Notes under the pieces: generated by a model | Seen by the model: only the letters and a program-made list of their open reading frames with translations | The model's database searches: none | Told to the model about the DNA's origin: nothing | Source: Euclidia mi | Taxonomy: Eukaryota > Arthropoda > Insecta > Lepidoptera > Erebidae | Assembly (NCBI GenBank): GCA_944739405.2 | Contig: OX123183.2 | Span: 90,224,729-90,288,728 of the forward strand | DNA length: 64,000 bases | Direction: 5' to 3' | Shown here: one piece after another, positions 1 through 10,769 of the stretch | How the letters are laid out: the number at the start of each line of letters is the position of its first letter | Numbering within the stretch: position 1 is the stretch's first letter | Position numbers and translations under genes: made by a program

Positions 1-75
1 ATTACGTGCGACAAGCATACCTGGAAAGATTTGGGGGAAGCCTTTGCCCAGGAGTGGGACAACGTAAGCTATTAA
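1..75 (+). pseudogene. RTE LINE reverse transcriptase, C-terminal tail
   Basis: Reading frame 1 is open from the window edge to a TAA at 73-75 and encodes about 24 residues containing WKDLGEAFAQEWD. The same motif (WKDMGEAFAQQWE) closes the RTE LINE at 41392-43039, so this is the 3' end of a related copy whose body lies outside the window. A short A-rich tail follows. Only the extreme C-terminus is visible, so nothing can be said about the enzyme's state. Confidence 0.75.
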
Positions 76-660
76 AAAAGAAATGAATGCCTGCAATCAA
101 TTATTTCTGTTTCTACACATTAAGTACATGAATATTTAGATCTTATAGGGATCGAACCCAAAACAATGTATACATATTGGAAAGCCTATAACAATATTTG
201 CTAATAAAGATATATCTAAAACATACTTTTATAATATATTAATATATTTTTCATTAACATGACAATTCTTATTACTTATTACATTAATCAATTGACAAGT
301 GTATTTTCCTAAACGGCGTCGACGTAAACTGGCAACACTTACACATTTTTTGCAGAAATACGAATTTTATCGAAATTAAATTATGAAACAGTCAAATAAT
401 CCATAGATAACTGTGAAAAGATATTCTATCTTTCTGTTTTTGCTTTTGGAATCAACTTTTACTTGACTTTTACAATGTTTAAAAACGCATGACGGCATTT
501 TATGAATTTAAAAGTTGAGTTGATCGGGGCGCGTGAACTGTACGATGCTTCGTTTCGCACCGAGCCGGATTTGTATTCGCTTTTCAATTTGTATTTGCTT
601 TAGTAGCCTCACGCAACTGTTTCGCGCGCTCCATCTGATTCTTGTTCTATAATCTGAGAG
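76..660. other. AT-rich stretch without recognisable gene
   Basis: No ORF, LTR, inverted repeat or tRNA-like box stands out. The stretch becomes GC-richer after about 525 and leads into the 25 bp repeats at 661. Confidence 0.5.
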
Positions 661-801
661 CGTCTGTATCGCTACACACGCGCGTGTACATCGCGTCTAT
701 ATCGCTACACACGCGCGTTTGAATTTATACAGGTGTGCAAAGGTCTACAGGCTGCGTCCGACATGCGTGCGTATCGCGTCTATATCGGAACAAACGCGCG
801 T
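661..801 (+). repeat. three copies of a 25 bp GC-rich repeat
   Basis: Copies at 661-685, 694-718 and 777-801 share the core cgtctatatcgctacacacg followed by cgcgt. Copies 1 and 2 differ at one base; copy 3 differs at a few. Spacing is 33 and 83 bp, so this is not a clean tandem array. No function is evident. Confidence 0.7.
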
Positions 802-900
802 CAACGGCGCGTTTAAAAAACGTGGTTTGCATAGGCCCTTAGCTTGCCTACTATTCTTATTTTACTATGCCGTAATATTGTTTCAGCCTTTCAAAAGCGA

Positions 901-960
901 ATGTCTAGGAAGGTATCGCGTCGAGATGTAGCCTTTTCGATGAGATGCCTTCCTAGACAT
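901..960. repeat. 60 bp imperfect palindrome
   Basis: The first 13 bases (atgtctaggaagg) are the exact reverse complement of the last 13. Pairing continues inward with a few mismatches for about 25 bases, leaving a short loop. It may be a foldback relic or a structured RNA segment; no family is recognised. Confidence 0.7.
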
Positions 961-1379
961 TGTTATAAATATAGGGCCAAGCAAGCTTGGCGCCAATCTT
1001 GCAATAATGAATACAACCGCAACAATAAGCTATACCAAAGAGATATCTATAAAAATTGCCTTATATGAAAGAATGTTGTTCAGTCATTTAAGTAACAATC
1101 AAACATATTATAAGCATATGCCACTAAATTGATAAATAATACAAAATTATCTTAATAATTTTCTCAAATTTAAAATATTATAAAATTGTAAAGTTCGTTG
1201 ATAGGAACTTTTGGTTTGACAACGTATGAGACGTCCGCGAACGTAACGGTTTTGGTTTAACAGCCATTTTCAATATTCGAACTACACTGTCTTTATTCTG
1301 TAATGAACCACCTGATCGTGGTGGTGGCACGGATTTTTGTACACCGAAGTCGCCGACGACTAAACGTTTATTTAGTGAT

Positions 1380-2543
1380 ATGTCACCATCGTTTATTACG
1401 CCAGATGATAGGTCAAAACGTTTTCAAAGCGAACCATTGGTAAATAGTGTCAATTATTCTGATAGTTATTGTGATTTAGTAGCTCAGGCAACTAGTTATT
1501 TGGCCAACATAAATGAGTTAGTGAACGATCAAGGATCGCGTATTAACGTCGCTAACAAAACTGCCATAATGGATTTTACGCAGCGTATAACAGGTATAGT
1601 ATCCATACTAGCATTAAAATCGTCTAGCAACGAAACTAGGATGGCGCATTTGGAACGAGAGTTAGATAGCTTAAAAAACAATCAGCAAAAGCCGACGTAC
1701 GCACAAAAACTTAGCCTTCGTCTACCAGCGAAGTCAGTGCCGGCGGCAGCCGCGGTGGAGTCTCACCGTGTCCAACGCCCTGCTATTGTAGCTTACCCGA
1801 CTACAGAGCGTTCAGCTGAATACGGGTCGTCATCCGCTACGAAGCAGGCACTGATGAAGGCCATCAAACCTTGCGACGAAGGCTTTCAAATAGTAGGTGT
1901 CAAAAAAACAGCCAAGTCTGGGGTAATACTACGTGTAGCCAACGAAAAACAACTCAAAAAGTTGGAATCCGTAAGTGCGATTAGGTCTGCCGGTCTACGT
2001 CTAGAGAAGCCGAAAGGGCGTAAGCCACGCATTCTTGTCAAGGACGTACCCGGTGCTATGGAGGACAAAGCGTTCATCACGGCGTTATACCGTCAGAATA
2101 TCAAAGATGAGGTAAGTGTAGATGAGGAAACGTTTATTAAAAATACCAAAATCACTCGTAGGCGTAAATTAGATAGTGGTCGTAAATGGATAGGCCTGGA
2201 AGTAGAACCAGACATTCGTAAACATCTTGTTAGCACAAAAGAAAAATTGTTTATAGATTGGGCAACATGTAGGTTTATAGACGACATAGAAATAGTGCGG
2301 TGTTCAAAATGTCAACAATTCGGTCACGTTCAAAAGTTTTGTACGTATAAAACAGCTGCTTGTGCTCACTTTGCTGGGGAACACGAAACAAAAACTTGCT
2401 CAAATAAAGATCTTCCTGATTTTAAACCTTCATGCGTAGCATGTAAACGCCTTAAGAAACCGCATGACCATCGTTGCGGATCTCAGGAATGTCCCACATA
2501 TAAGTTGAAATTAGAACAACTAATTCTTAATACTAACTACTGA
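1380..2543 (+). CDS. LINE ORF1, gag-like zinc-knuckle protein
   Basis: ORF1 proteins of R1-type LINEs bind the element RNA and form the particle used for retrotransposition. This 387-residue frame has a coiled, polar N-terminal half (MAHLERELDSLKNN region) and three cysteine/histidine knuckles at the C-terminus. The first is canonical: CSKCQQFGHVQKFC (CX2CX4HX4C). The second, CAHFAGEHETKTC, has Phe where the second Cys is expected. The third is CVACKRLKKPHDHRC. The frame is open upstream of this ATG to the inferred 5' end at 1281, so the true N-terminus is probably lost. ORF2 starts 40 bp downstream in another frame. Confidence 0.85.
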   Translation: MSPSFITPDDRSKRFQSEPLVNSVNYSDSYCDLVAQATSYLANINELVNDQGSRINVANKTAIMDFTQRITGIVSILALKSSSNETRMAHLERELDSLKNNQQKPTYAQKLSLRLPAKSVPAAAAVESHRVQRPAIVAYPTTERSAEYGSSSATKQALMKAIKPCDEGFQIVGVKKTAKSGVILRVANEKQLKKLESVSAIRSAGLRLEKPKGRKPRILVKDVPGAMEDKAFITALYRQNIKDEVSVDEETFIKNTKITRRRKLDSGRKWIGLEVEPDIRKHLVSTKEKLFIDWATCRFIDDIEIVRCSKCQQFGHVQKFCTYKTAACAHFAGEHETKTCSNKDLPDFKPSCVACKRLKKPHDHRCGSQECPTYKLKLEQLILNTNY

Positions 2544-2583
2544 ATTAATAGTTTAGGGAACCTCATACTTAGGTAGGTACATC

Positions 2584-4452
2584 ATGGATAATATCGTTAT
2601 AGGACAATTAAACCTTCACAACGATAGGGTGGCGACATTAGAGTTAGAGCGCTTAGTTATAGAATATAAGTTAGACGTAATACTCGTACAAGAACAATAT
2701 CAAAATACAAGCCAGAGTAATAAAATCATACAGCTGGACGGCAAAGCACGAGCTGGGATTTATGTCGCGAATTCAAACTTAACTGTAACATCTATTAGTA
2801 ATCTCATGACGTCACACTGTGCGGTTGCGGAGGTATCTTCTGCGTCCTTTAGAGTTTATGTTGTCAGCTGCTACTTTCAGTATTCACATCCGGTTGCCCC
2901 TTACTTACACCATCTTCGCTTGGTTTTAAGGTCCCTTGTGGGCCATAAGGTCATAATTAGTGCCGATGTAAATGCATCATCTACGTTATGGTATGGCAAA
3001 TATCGTTCTTCTGATAGGGATCGACGGTGCGCCGTCGAGGATTTCATTGCAGAAATGAATTTATCCATCCACAACACACCAGATGCACCACCTACTTTTT
3101 GCAGCCCCATGGGCGAGTCTTCTATTGACGTCACACTTTCTTGTGGGGACGTTCGTATAGATAGGTGGCGTGTCCTACCGGACGCGTCATGTAGTGACCA
3201 CCGCCTAATCGTGTACGAATTCACGTCCAGGCTGCCACGGGACTCGTCATGTATGTCCTCTATTAATTTTAGATATAAAACAAAAGGAGCTAATTGGGAT
3301 CTTTTTGGTTCACTATTCGCGTCACATGCCAAATACTTCACTTGCTGTAGTCTTTCTGTAGAAGAGAGTGCTGAAATTTTGTCTGACACCTTCATATATT
3401 GTGCGAATGTTGCCATTGGCCGTGGTTCTATCACCAACACTCGTAGATGTGATTGGTGGAATAACAACTTAGCTGAACTTCGGCGAGCCTTTCGCAGAGC
3501 ACGTAGAAAGTTAAATCTATTAAAAAGACGTCAAATAACAGGTGACGTTTATGATACTGCCTTCATTGCTCTTAGAGTTGCTAGATCTCATTATAGGTCT
3601 GCAGTTGAAAAATGCAAAAGAAATTTGTTACGTAAGATTGTTGATAGACTCGATAGGGAGGGTCCGTGGTCTCCTTTATATCACGAATTTAAAGCAAATA
3701 GATGTATCGACTTAGCTTATACCCAAAATATCAAAATTAATGGTAGACATTCCACTGGTATTGAGGAGACAGCGGACTATCTCTTGAATTGTCTGATACC
3801 CAACGATCGGCTGGAGAATGACACAGACTACCACCGTCAGATCCGACAATGGGCTGCTTTGCAACCCGTTTCACCAACGTCAGACCTACCATCCTATGAC
3901 GAATTTATAAATGCTGTCGGATCTTTGCCGCCTAACAAACCTTCAGGCGAAGACAAAATCTCCAACAAGATGATAAAGGAAGCTTGTAAAACATCTGGTG
4001 AGTCCATTTTGTTTGTGTTTAAACGTTGCATAGCAGAAGGTATTTTTCCTCGTATATGGCGCAGTGGTTACATTAGGATCATACCAAAAAGAGGAGACAA
4101 ACCGTCCGACGACCCTAAGTCATATAGGCCAATAACATTGTTACCATCACTAGGAAAGCTTTTAGAACGTCTCGTAGTTCCCCGGCTTCTGCCGGGCGGT
4201 ATTAGATTTAGCGATAGACAATTTGGCTTCACAGTAGGTAAATCGACAGTTGACGCAGTTATATCGGTTAGGAAGATAGTTTCGTCATCAACACTACAAT
4301 ATGTGCTAGGTATATTCTTAGATATATCTGGCGCTTTCGACAACGCATGGTGGCCAATGCTTTTACTTAAATTAAAGTCTCGTGGATGCTTTAGTAAACT
4401 AACATATATTCCCTCATTTATACGTATTTCCTACATGGAACAGCAAAGTTAA
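2584..4452 (+). pseudogene. LINE ORF2, APE endonuclease and first half of reverse transcriptase
   Basis: ORF2 nicks target DNA and primes reverse transcription there. Residues 1 to about 215 form the APE-type endonuclease: an N-terminal GQLNLHN strand, a VQEQY metal-binding region, the ISADVNASSTLW motif and a closing SDHRLIVYEF. The reverse transcriptase begins near residue 440 with NKPSGEDKI, SYRPITLLPSLGKLLERLV and palm motif A FLDISGAFDNAWW. The frame then runs into a stop at 4452, after the sequence has shifted frame between about 4390 and 4425; the rest of the enzyme is at 4470-5678. The EN catalytic residues look intact, so this is a recently broken copy. Confidence 0.88.
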
Positions 4453-4469
4453 AATTAGGCCACCATGCT

Positions 4470-5678
4470 GTGTCGAAGGCCAGCGCCTTCGACACCATGG
4501 GTTGTCCGCAGGGATCAGTGTTAGGCCCGTATTTATGGAATCTAGGTTTTGATGACTTTCTAAGCATACCACTACCACCAGGTTGCTCATTGACCGGATA
4601 TGCAGATGACGGCCTTTTACTTATTCAATCTAATACTAGGGTAGGACTTGAAAGGTTAGCTAATCAATGTTTAGACTTAATCAACAATTGGGGTGAACGC
4701 AATCGTTTATATTTTTCTCCACAGAAAACATTTCAATTACTTTTGAAAGGGAACTTAAAAACACCGCCTCGAATCAAATTCAATAACATAACCATTAGAA
4801 ACAAAGAATCAGTTTGTTATTTGGGGTTAGTTTTAGAGAGAAACTTTTCATTTGTCGAGCACATTAGAACAGTAGGTGAAAAATCTAAAAGAAGTTTTTA
4901 CGCCTTGTCAAAGATATCAACTGCGACATGGGGGCTTTCGTTCAAAACTTTAAAAGTAATTTATGGTGCAACATATCTGGGTTGTATGTGTTATGGTGCG
5001 CCTGCATGGGCTGATAGAGCTACTATCGGTGCTGTACGACGTAAAATGCTACAAAGTCAACGTCTCGCGTTGATATTTTTGTGCAAGGCTTATAGGACAG
5101 TTAGTACTGAACCTTTGCCAGTACTGGCAGGTGTATTTCCAGTCGATCTTGAGGCACAAAGACGAGCAGCAATGTATTACGTGACACGAGATAACATGGA
5201 TCTAAATTTTCTAGCTCCGCGCGACAGACATAAGATCGCTAGATTGTTGAACCATCAATCCACAGTCTATGACGATCTTCTTGATGAATGGCAATGTCGC
5301 TGGAACACATCAACTAAGGGCCGTCACCTCTACCAGTTCTTCCCATGCGTCCGAGAGCGACTGGCGAGGAACTGGTTGGAGGTGGATCACTGTGTAGCCC
5401 AATTTCTTACAGGTCATGGCAACTTTAAGAGCAAGTTGTATTCATTTAAGCTAGTTGATTCACCGTTATGTCAATGTTCAACATCTGGCAACAATTATGA
5501 ACAATCTGCTCATCACATTCTATGGGAGTGTAGTCTTTGGCAAATTGAAAGTAATATCATGCTTAACGAATTAGAGGTAACTTCTGGAGTAGTGTACTAT
5601 ACGGATCTTGTGGCAAGTAGGACGAATTTCCGTGCGTTTAGGCGTTTCTGCCATACATATTACTGGAAACAGGCATAG
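4470..5678 (+). pseudogene. LINE ORF2 continued, RT palm (YADD) and C-terminal zinc motif
   Basis: This is the second half of the enzyme begun at 2584, in a different frame. It has GCPQGSVLGPYLWN, then motif C as GYADDGLLL, then a thumb and a cysteine/histidine cluster (CQCSTSG ... HHILWEC) typical of the R1 and I groups. The frame is open upstream to about 4413, so the junction with the first half needs only one small indel. The ATG used as a boundary here is internal, not a real start. A 9 bp palindrome (gtcgaaggc, 4-base loop, gccttcgac) lies at 4473-4494. Confidence 0.88.
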
Positions 5679-5976
5679 TTCACAATTTAGGCCCCCTTAA
5701 TGCTCATGTCCGTGGTGCTTATCTTTTCTCATCACTATATCTCTTCGTTGCTTGTCTCCCGCTTTGTTAAGGAGGGAAGTGGATTATTCATTTTCCAACT
5801 CCTCCAATATACTTCTGATTAAGTTCGTTGCGGGTTCCAAGACAGTTTAACTTTCCCCGGGACTTCACGAGTGTCAAAACTCGTTGTCATCAATGGTCAC
5901 TGCTGCTGAACCTGGCTACACAGGTGATACAGTAGTGGGAATGAGGGTGGGATTAGTCCCAGTAAAAAAAAAAAAA

Positions 5977-6096
5977 ATTCGAGCTATAGATAGATCTGTA
6001 GATTTTAGATTCGTGTTTGACATATTTTGTATGGAGCTTAAGTCAAAAACTGTCAAAAACGAATCTAAAATCTACAGATCTATCCATATTTCGAAT
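5977..6096. repeat. 120 bp foldback hairpin directly after the LINE poly(A)
   Basis: Arms at about 5977-6021 and 6051-6096 are reverse complements over roughly 45 bases with three to five mismatches; the core tagatctgtagattttag pairs perfectly. The 30-base centre is unpaired. It looks like the heart of a MITE. Short matches further out (caatattcga at 1271-1280 against its reverse complement at 6091-6100, and ttgacaacg near 1217 against its complement near 6118) suggest the R1-type LINE landed inside this element. Confidence 0.65.
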
Positions 6097-6482
6097 ATTG
6101 AATTCCGTAGTAAAACGTTGTCAAATAATAGCGCGATTATGGCGATACCATGCAACAACGAGAGTTCGCTCGCACGCTGTCACCTAACTGTCACTGAACG
6201 TATCTGCCCTACAAAAACCAAATCGTTTACGTTTAAATAATTAGCACGATACGAAATTTGCATAACGTAACGTTTTCGGTTGAAGTTTGGTTTTGGTAAA
6301 TACGTTGACGTTTAGCACAATTGTCCCCCAATTTTTTCCATTCTGAAAGCGATTGGTTCGAAACGTACACAGGATTAATACGTATAGGGCTATTTATTTG
6401 TCCGTATAGTAACGGATTGAGACTACTGAATGTACCCCATTTTATACCGTGAGTGTCGTAAGTGGTAACTAAGGGGCGGGTT

Positions 6483-6653
6483 CTGGAGTGGCGACCACGT
6501 ACCGGACGACGCAGCAGGGGTAGGCCTCCCACAAGGTGGACCGAAGATCTGGTTAAGATTGCGAGAAGCGGTTGGATGTGGGCAGCTCAAAACCGGTATG
6601 TGTGGAGAACCTTGGGGGAGGCCTATGTCTAGCAGTGGACGTCTCTAGGGTGA
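6483..6653 (+). pseudogene. RTE-type LINE, C-terminal fragment
   Basis: One frame encodes RGRPPTRWTEDLVKI, a WMWAAQN segment, WRTLGEAYV, a TAG stop where Gln is expected, then QWTSLG and a TGA. This is the conserved C-terminal tail of RTE LINEs in insects. Upstream reverse transcriptase sequence is missing. A related minus-strand relic lies at 55345-55486. Confidence 0.75.
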
Positions 6654-6724
6654 CATGATGATAAAATATTATTTGCGAAGAGACTCTCCTCATCATTGCA
6701 AAGAATATTCAAACTAATAATATT

Positions 6725-6872
6725 ATACCTGACATGAAACCCTGTACTAACCCACCTTGTCAGCATGGTGTAGAAGGCCAAATCTGTCTATTGTCTCACG
6801 TTGCTACAGTGAAGCGAATTAGGAGAAGCTTGAGTCCAGCATTGGACTGCGAAAGGCTGTAGTGATTGTTTG
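6725..6872 (+). repeat. diverged 3' module of a dispersed SINE-like family
   Basis: The segment follows the same plan as the ends of the repeats at 30144-30365 and 41059-41276: aaaccctgtac, a cagcatggtgta block, then gagtccagcattggactg and a final aggctg. It is much more diverged and lacks the (GAT)n tail. Confidence 0.45.
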
Positions 6873-7331
6873 GACTACATACGAAATCGCAAACGGCCGT
6901 ATTGTTACACTTGTGTTGGCTAGGATATACTTTAAGTTACAGTAGATAAACGCAAAATTACTTGATTGTGAGAAGTTACTCTTGTCTATGCTTCCAAAAA
7001 GTTAACTATTAAAGCGTAATTTTATAAGTTGCTAGGCCGAAGATCTTTAGTTCGAATCCCATTCAAGGTCTACTCCGAAGTGGCATACGAATGGATAGTA
7101 TTCAAACCGTTCATCGATGGAACCATTTTTCCATATTCTTTTATGTTTTATAGTCATAGGAGTGTCATAGGAGGCTTATGAGAAGCCGAATGACGGTAAG
7201 TGATTATCGCTTAAGGACGTGGTGTCTCTCGAGGGGTCACAAGAGCGTTGCCGACCTGGTTGGAAGAAGGAACAGGAGGAGTAACGGGATGCGGGAGAAA
7301 GAAAACCACCTTACAAAACACAGCAGTATAG

Positions 7332-8231
7332 ATGCCGTTATTTTATGTGGATATCCAACATTCGTTTTCTATAAGCATTGAGCATGAGATTGTGTTGTTC
7401 GTGGATGACACCTCCTTAATTTTTAATATTAGACGACAACAGATAAATTTTGACGAAGTAAACAATGCACTCTCTAAAGTTGTTAGTTGGTTTAATGTAA
7501 ATAATTTATTACTTAATGATAAGAAAACCAAACTATTAAAATTCTCAATGCCCAATGTTAAACAGATGGAAACCAATGTACAACTTAAGGAATCCAGAAT
7601 TGAGCCCGTCGGGACGACTATGTTTCTAGGTATTATGCTTGATACCAAACTCCAATGGGGTCCGCATATAGAAAGACTTTCGGGCAAACTTAGTTCTGCA
7701 GCTTATGCAGTTAGGACAATTAGACGCCTTACAGATATAGATACAGCTAGAATGGTTTATTTCAGTTACTTTCATAGTATTATGTCTTATGGGATTCTTC
7801 TCTGGGGGAATGCTGCAGACCTTAACACAATATTCGTTCTGCAGAAAAGAGCAATAAGGGGAATTTACAACCTTGGTCCTCGTGTTTCTCTAAGAGGAAA
7901 GTTCAGTGAGATAGGCATTCTAACTGTTGTATCGCAATATATATACGATAATCTCTTATATGTCCACAAGAATATTGACAAATTTAGTAAAAAAAGTGAT
8001 CTTCACACTGTAAATACTAGACATAAGTATAATCTTGTAGTTCATAGTACCCGCCTCCACAAAATAAGTAACTGTTTTATGGGGCAGTGTATACGCTTTT
8101 ATAACAAGCTCCCTCTTAATATAAGAAATTTAACAATAAATAAATTTAAGATAATTGTTAAAACTAAGTTGTGTTTAAAAGCATATTATAAAATTTCCGA
8201 TTATATAGACGACAAAAATGCTTGGGATTGA
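7332..8231 (+). pseudogene. CR1/Jockey-group LINE reverse transcriptase, C-terminal third
   Basis: The frame enters the polymerase at the catalytic motif, read as FVDDTSLIF (usually FADD), and continues through the thumb to a natural stop: NNLLLNDKKTKLLKF, FLGIMLDTKLQWGPHIE, YFHSIMSYGILLWGN. The first 14 or so residues do not fit the family, so the LINE is probably 5'-truncated near 7370. There is no internal stop over about 285 residues, so the copy is fairly young. The 3' UTR ends in a pentanucleotide tail. Confidence 0.8.
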
Positions 8232-8372
8232 GCTGCTCTAATTCAACATAAAAATATAAACTTGTAAAACTGATAAATTTAAAATTGACGTTTCGTAAGC
8301 ACTTTATACAAAGTTTACACGAAATAAAGAATAATTTCATTTCATTTCATTTCATTTCATTTCATTTCATTT
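8232..8372 (+). repeat. LINE 3' UTR with (ATTTC)n tail
   Basis: An AT-rich 3' UTR follows the stop. At 8334-8372 it ends in about seven units of atttc, the terminal microsatellite often seen in place of poly(A) in this group of LINEs. Confidence 0.7.
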
Positions 8373-8411
8373 AGCAACACTAGTGGCTGTCAGCGACGCT
8401 TTTACAGAACG

Positions 8412-8650
8412 TGGACTATAATAATATTCTACCACATTCACACAACACCATCTAGTCCCAAACTAAGCAGAGCTTGTACTATGGGTACTAGACAATGGAT
8501 AAACATACATATTATACATAGAAACACCCAGACCAAGACAAACAGCCATGTTCACGCACACAAATGTTTGACTTGAGCGGGATTCGAACCCGCGAACTTC
8601 GGCGTGGCAGTCGCTTACATTTCCGCTACGCCAACCGGTCGTCACATTGC
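8412..8650 (-). mobile_element. tRNA-derived SINE
   Basis: On the minus strand a tRNA-like head has an A box (TTGGCGTAGCGG) and a B box (GGTTCGAATCCC), followed by a tRNA-unrelated body. The boxes are internal RNA polymerase III promoter elements. A similar head appears at 62550-62780. The body runs to about 8412, with no clear A-tail. Confidence 0.72.
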
Positions 8651-9509
8651 CAAATTAATACGCACATAACTTCAAAATTAAAGTGGTTAAAACAGAGACC
8701 CTCTGCGTAGCTATCTATTTGTTTCTCTACAAGGGCTTTGTAGCGTGAACTAAGTATTATTTATTTAATTATAGGAATAGCCGGCATAATCTAGAATAGG
8801 GTTTTGACTTGTATAAGTGTTGTAAATAACCAAAATGCAGAAATAAATTTGTCTTTAGGTCAAGTAATTGCATAAAAGGTCAAGCGATTAGCAAATTCAG
8901 TTGAAGAGAGGCTGCATAGGTTTATACAATGCAACCTTTTTTCAATGGAATTTTTAAATCGCGTAGAAATTCAGCTCGTCAATTTGATAAAAATTATACT
9001 TTAAAAATGTTTACACAACACATTTGTTCAAACTCTTCTAACGACGTTTATTGTAAAATATTGGTTAGATACTAATTAACAGTGATAATTGCTACTGTAC
9101 TAAGCAGTTTCAAAGGCTAATCAATTAAACCGATTATATCATTTCAAAAGATAACGGAACAATGTGGCGGGATTACTATTTGTTATTTACTGATAATTGA
9201 AACTCAATAGGCTTTATTATAAAACAAAGGTTACATATTCTTACATACTTAGACCTGGAGTTTGATTATTTAAGACCAATAAAAGAATATAGCTATATAT
9301 TGAAACTCGACATATAGTTATGTACAGTAAAATGAGTCTACGTGCAGTAAAACTTACCTACGTAAGTATTCCCTGCCAAAAATAAAGACAAGGCTAAAAT
9401 AATATTCAGTTCTTGTTTTATAGTAAAAATAATTATCTTATTTATATGGCTTTAACGTACTTAGGTATCCTGAACTGATTACTGAAGTTGTGTAAGTAAG
9501 TATGATACA
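8651..9509. other. AT-rich stretch without recognisable gene
   Basis: No coding frame, inverted repeat or tRNA-like box was recognised between the SINE and the short Helitron. Confidence 0.45.
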
Positions 9510-9792
9510 TCTACACATATTAATAAAATTGGAGTGTCTGTTTGTAATATTAAAATAACCGCTTTATACTAAATGCATATGGATGTATACACGGTACATA
9601 TACCGAAATGATTTTCTTTTACAATTTTTTTCTGTCTGTTTGTTCTCGCTAATCTCTGGAACGGCTGGACCGATTTTGACTGGACCTTCACTAGCGGATA
9701 GCTGACGTACCAAGGGGTAACTTAGGCTATAAATTAACCGGGTGCGCGAAGTTATTCCCTCAGGACGCGGGTAAACCGCGGGAAACAGCTAG
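9510..9792 (+). mobile_element. short non-autonomous Helitron
   Basis: The segment starts with TC, ends with CTAG, and sits between a host A (9509) and T (9793), as Helitrons do. A 5 bp stem with a 5-base loop (cgcgg gtaaa ccgcg, 9766-9780) lies eight bases before CTAG, the usual 3' termination hairpin. The interior has the ggaacggctggaccgatttt block common in lepidopteran dispersed repeats. It has no coding capacity, so it would depend on an autonomous Helitron such as the one represented at 53862-54148. Confidence 0.75.
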
Positions 9793-10047
9793 TCTCAAAT
9801 AAAATTGCGTGCAAAGTGAAGCCAGCGGTAGCTTGACGTACTATCTACTAGAGTGTCAAGAGCAGATACTTGCTTAGTTTTGCGTATTCTAGTACGTAAT
9901 ATATCATAGCTTAATGATTTAAGTCGACGCACGGTAATATTATCTATATAGTGTTTTTAACTTCATACAAGCGGTCAGAATGCGAGTCATGCCTACAGAC
10001 CTCGAGCTCGGCCAGCCAACTACGCGCGACAAACTTTTGAACCTCTT

Positions 10048-10083
10048 ATACCATAATACTAAGGTATCTTAGTAATATGGTAT
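10048..10083. repeat. 36 bp imperfect hairpin
   Basis: Arms ataccataatactaag and cttagtaatatggtat pair with two mismatches around a 4-base loop. No family is assigned. Confidence 0.55.
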
Positions 10084-10279
10084 CTACATCTCATGATAAT
10101 AAGGCTCTCATAGTCCGACACGGCTAAAGATACGAGTTTTTAGCATGTCGTGGCAACACGTCGCCTGCTAGTGCGGTCGGCGAGAGATTGGTCGTGGGGT
10201 CAACGGCTGAACGTACTATTCTAAGAACGTGGGGATCTAGAAGACAAGCTGTTGGAGGTGTTAACGCTTTCATCTCTAA

Positions 10280-10378
10280 GCACAAAATTCAATCATCACT
10301 TTTTGCTTGATGCTGAGAATTGAACCCAAGATCTCATAAGTCGCAAAAAGCACAACAGCTTACCACCACGGCAAATCG
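10280..10378 (-). mobile_element. tRNA-derived SINE head
   Basis: On the minus strand TTGCCGTGGTGGTAAGC resembles an A box, and GGGTTCAATTCTC, about 35 bases on, resembles a B box. This spacing fits a tRNA-like RNA polymerase III promoter. The downstream body is short and its end is unclear. Confidence 0.55.
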
Positions 10379-10436
10379 AAATGTCTATTTTTATTTTGAT
10401 GGGTCCATTAATGGTACGAATGAATACAGACATGGT

Positions 10437-10721
10437 TTAACAGAAAAAATATAAAACATTGTCGCAGAAAATCTTCCCGAAAAATCGGTAAGATGGGTTC
10501 ACTCTTAATATACAACTTGATGCATCATAATTAAATAACATATTTGATTGGTTAGAATCTTTTAAACTAGTCCACTCTTTTACATTCACAAACCTTAGCT
10601 CTGTGCAATCCTTTGGTTTTTTAAGCAACTCCATAGCTCTTGGCTGATCAGACCAATCGTGTGTAGATTGCTTAGCAACCATAGGGTTGTCACTCACACA
10701 TTCTTGACTTCTTGCACACAT
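10437..10721 (-). pseudogene. gypsy pol linker between RNase H and integrase
   Basis: The 94-residue frame contains QPRAMELLKKPKDCTELRFV, resembling the spacer that follows RNase H in 412/mdg1-type pol. It stops at 10437, and no integrase zinc finger or DDE core follows, so the element is truncated here. Little more can be inferred. Confidence 0.5.
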
Positions 10722-10769
10722 ACGCTTTTTCTGTCCTCTAGTTAATACAGATACAACGTGCTGATTAAT

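Larger units (their letters stand above)
1281..5977 (+). mobile_element. R1-type non-LTR retrotransposon, two ORFs, 3' poly(A)
   Basis: The element holds a zinc-knuckle ORF1 (1380-2543), an endonuclease/reverse-transcriptase ORF2 (2584-5678) and a roughly 290 bp 3' UTR ending in a 14-base A run at 5964-5977. The short direct repeat attcga at 1275-1280 and 5977-5982 is a plausible target-site duplication. The ORF1 frame is open back to 1281, as expected of a 5'-truncated copy. A YADD catalytic motif and an APE-type endonuclease place it near the R1 or I group. One frameshift in ORF2 makes this copy inactive as it stands. Confidence 0.85.

Noticed and set aside
2901..3467. minus-strand ORF of 188 residues
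   Set aside because: Antisense shadow of the LINE endonuclease; composition follows the plus-strand codons.
5884..6240. protein of 118 residues
   Set aside because: It spans the LINE poly(A) (giving KKKKK) and the foldback hairpin; no domain, so a chance frame.
7020..7090. SINE head with gttcgaatccc
   Set aside because: A B-box-like string without a convincing A box or a body shared with other copies.
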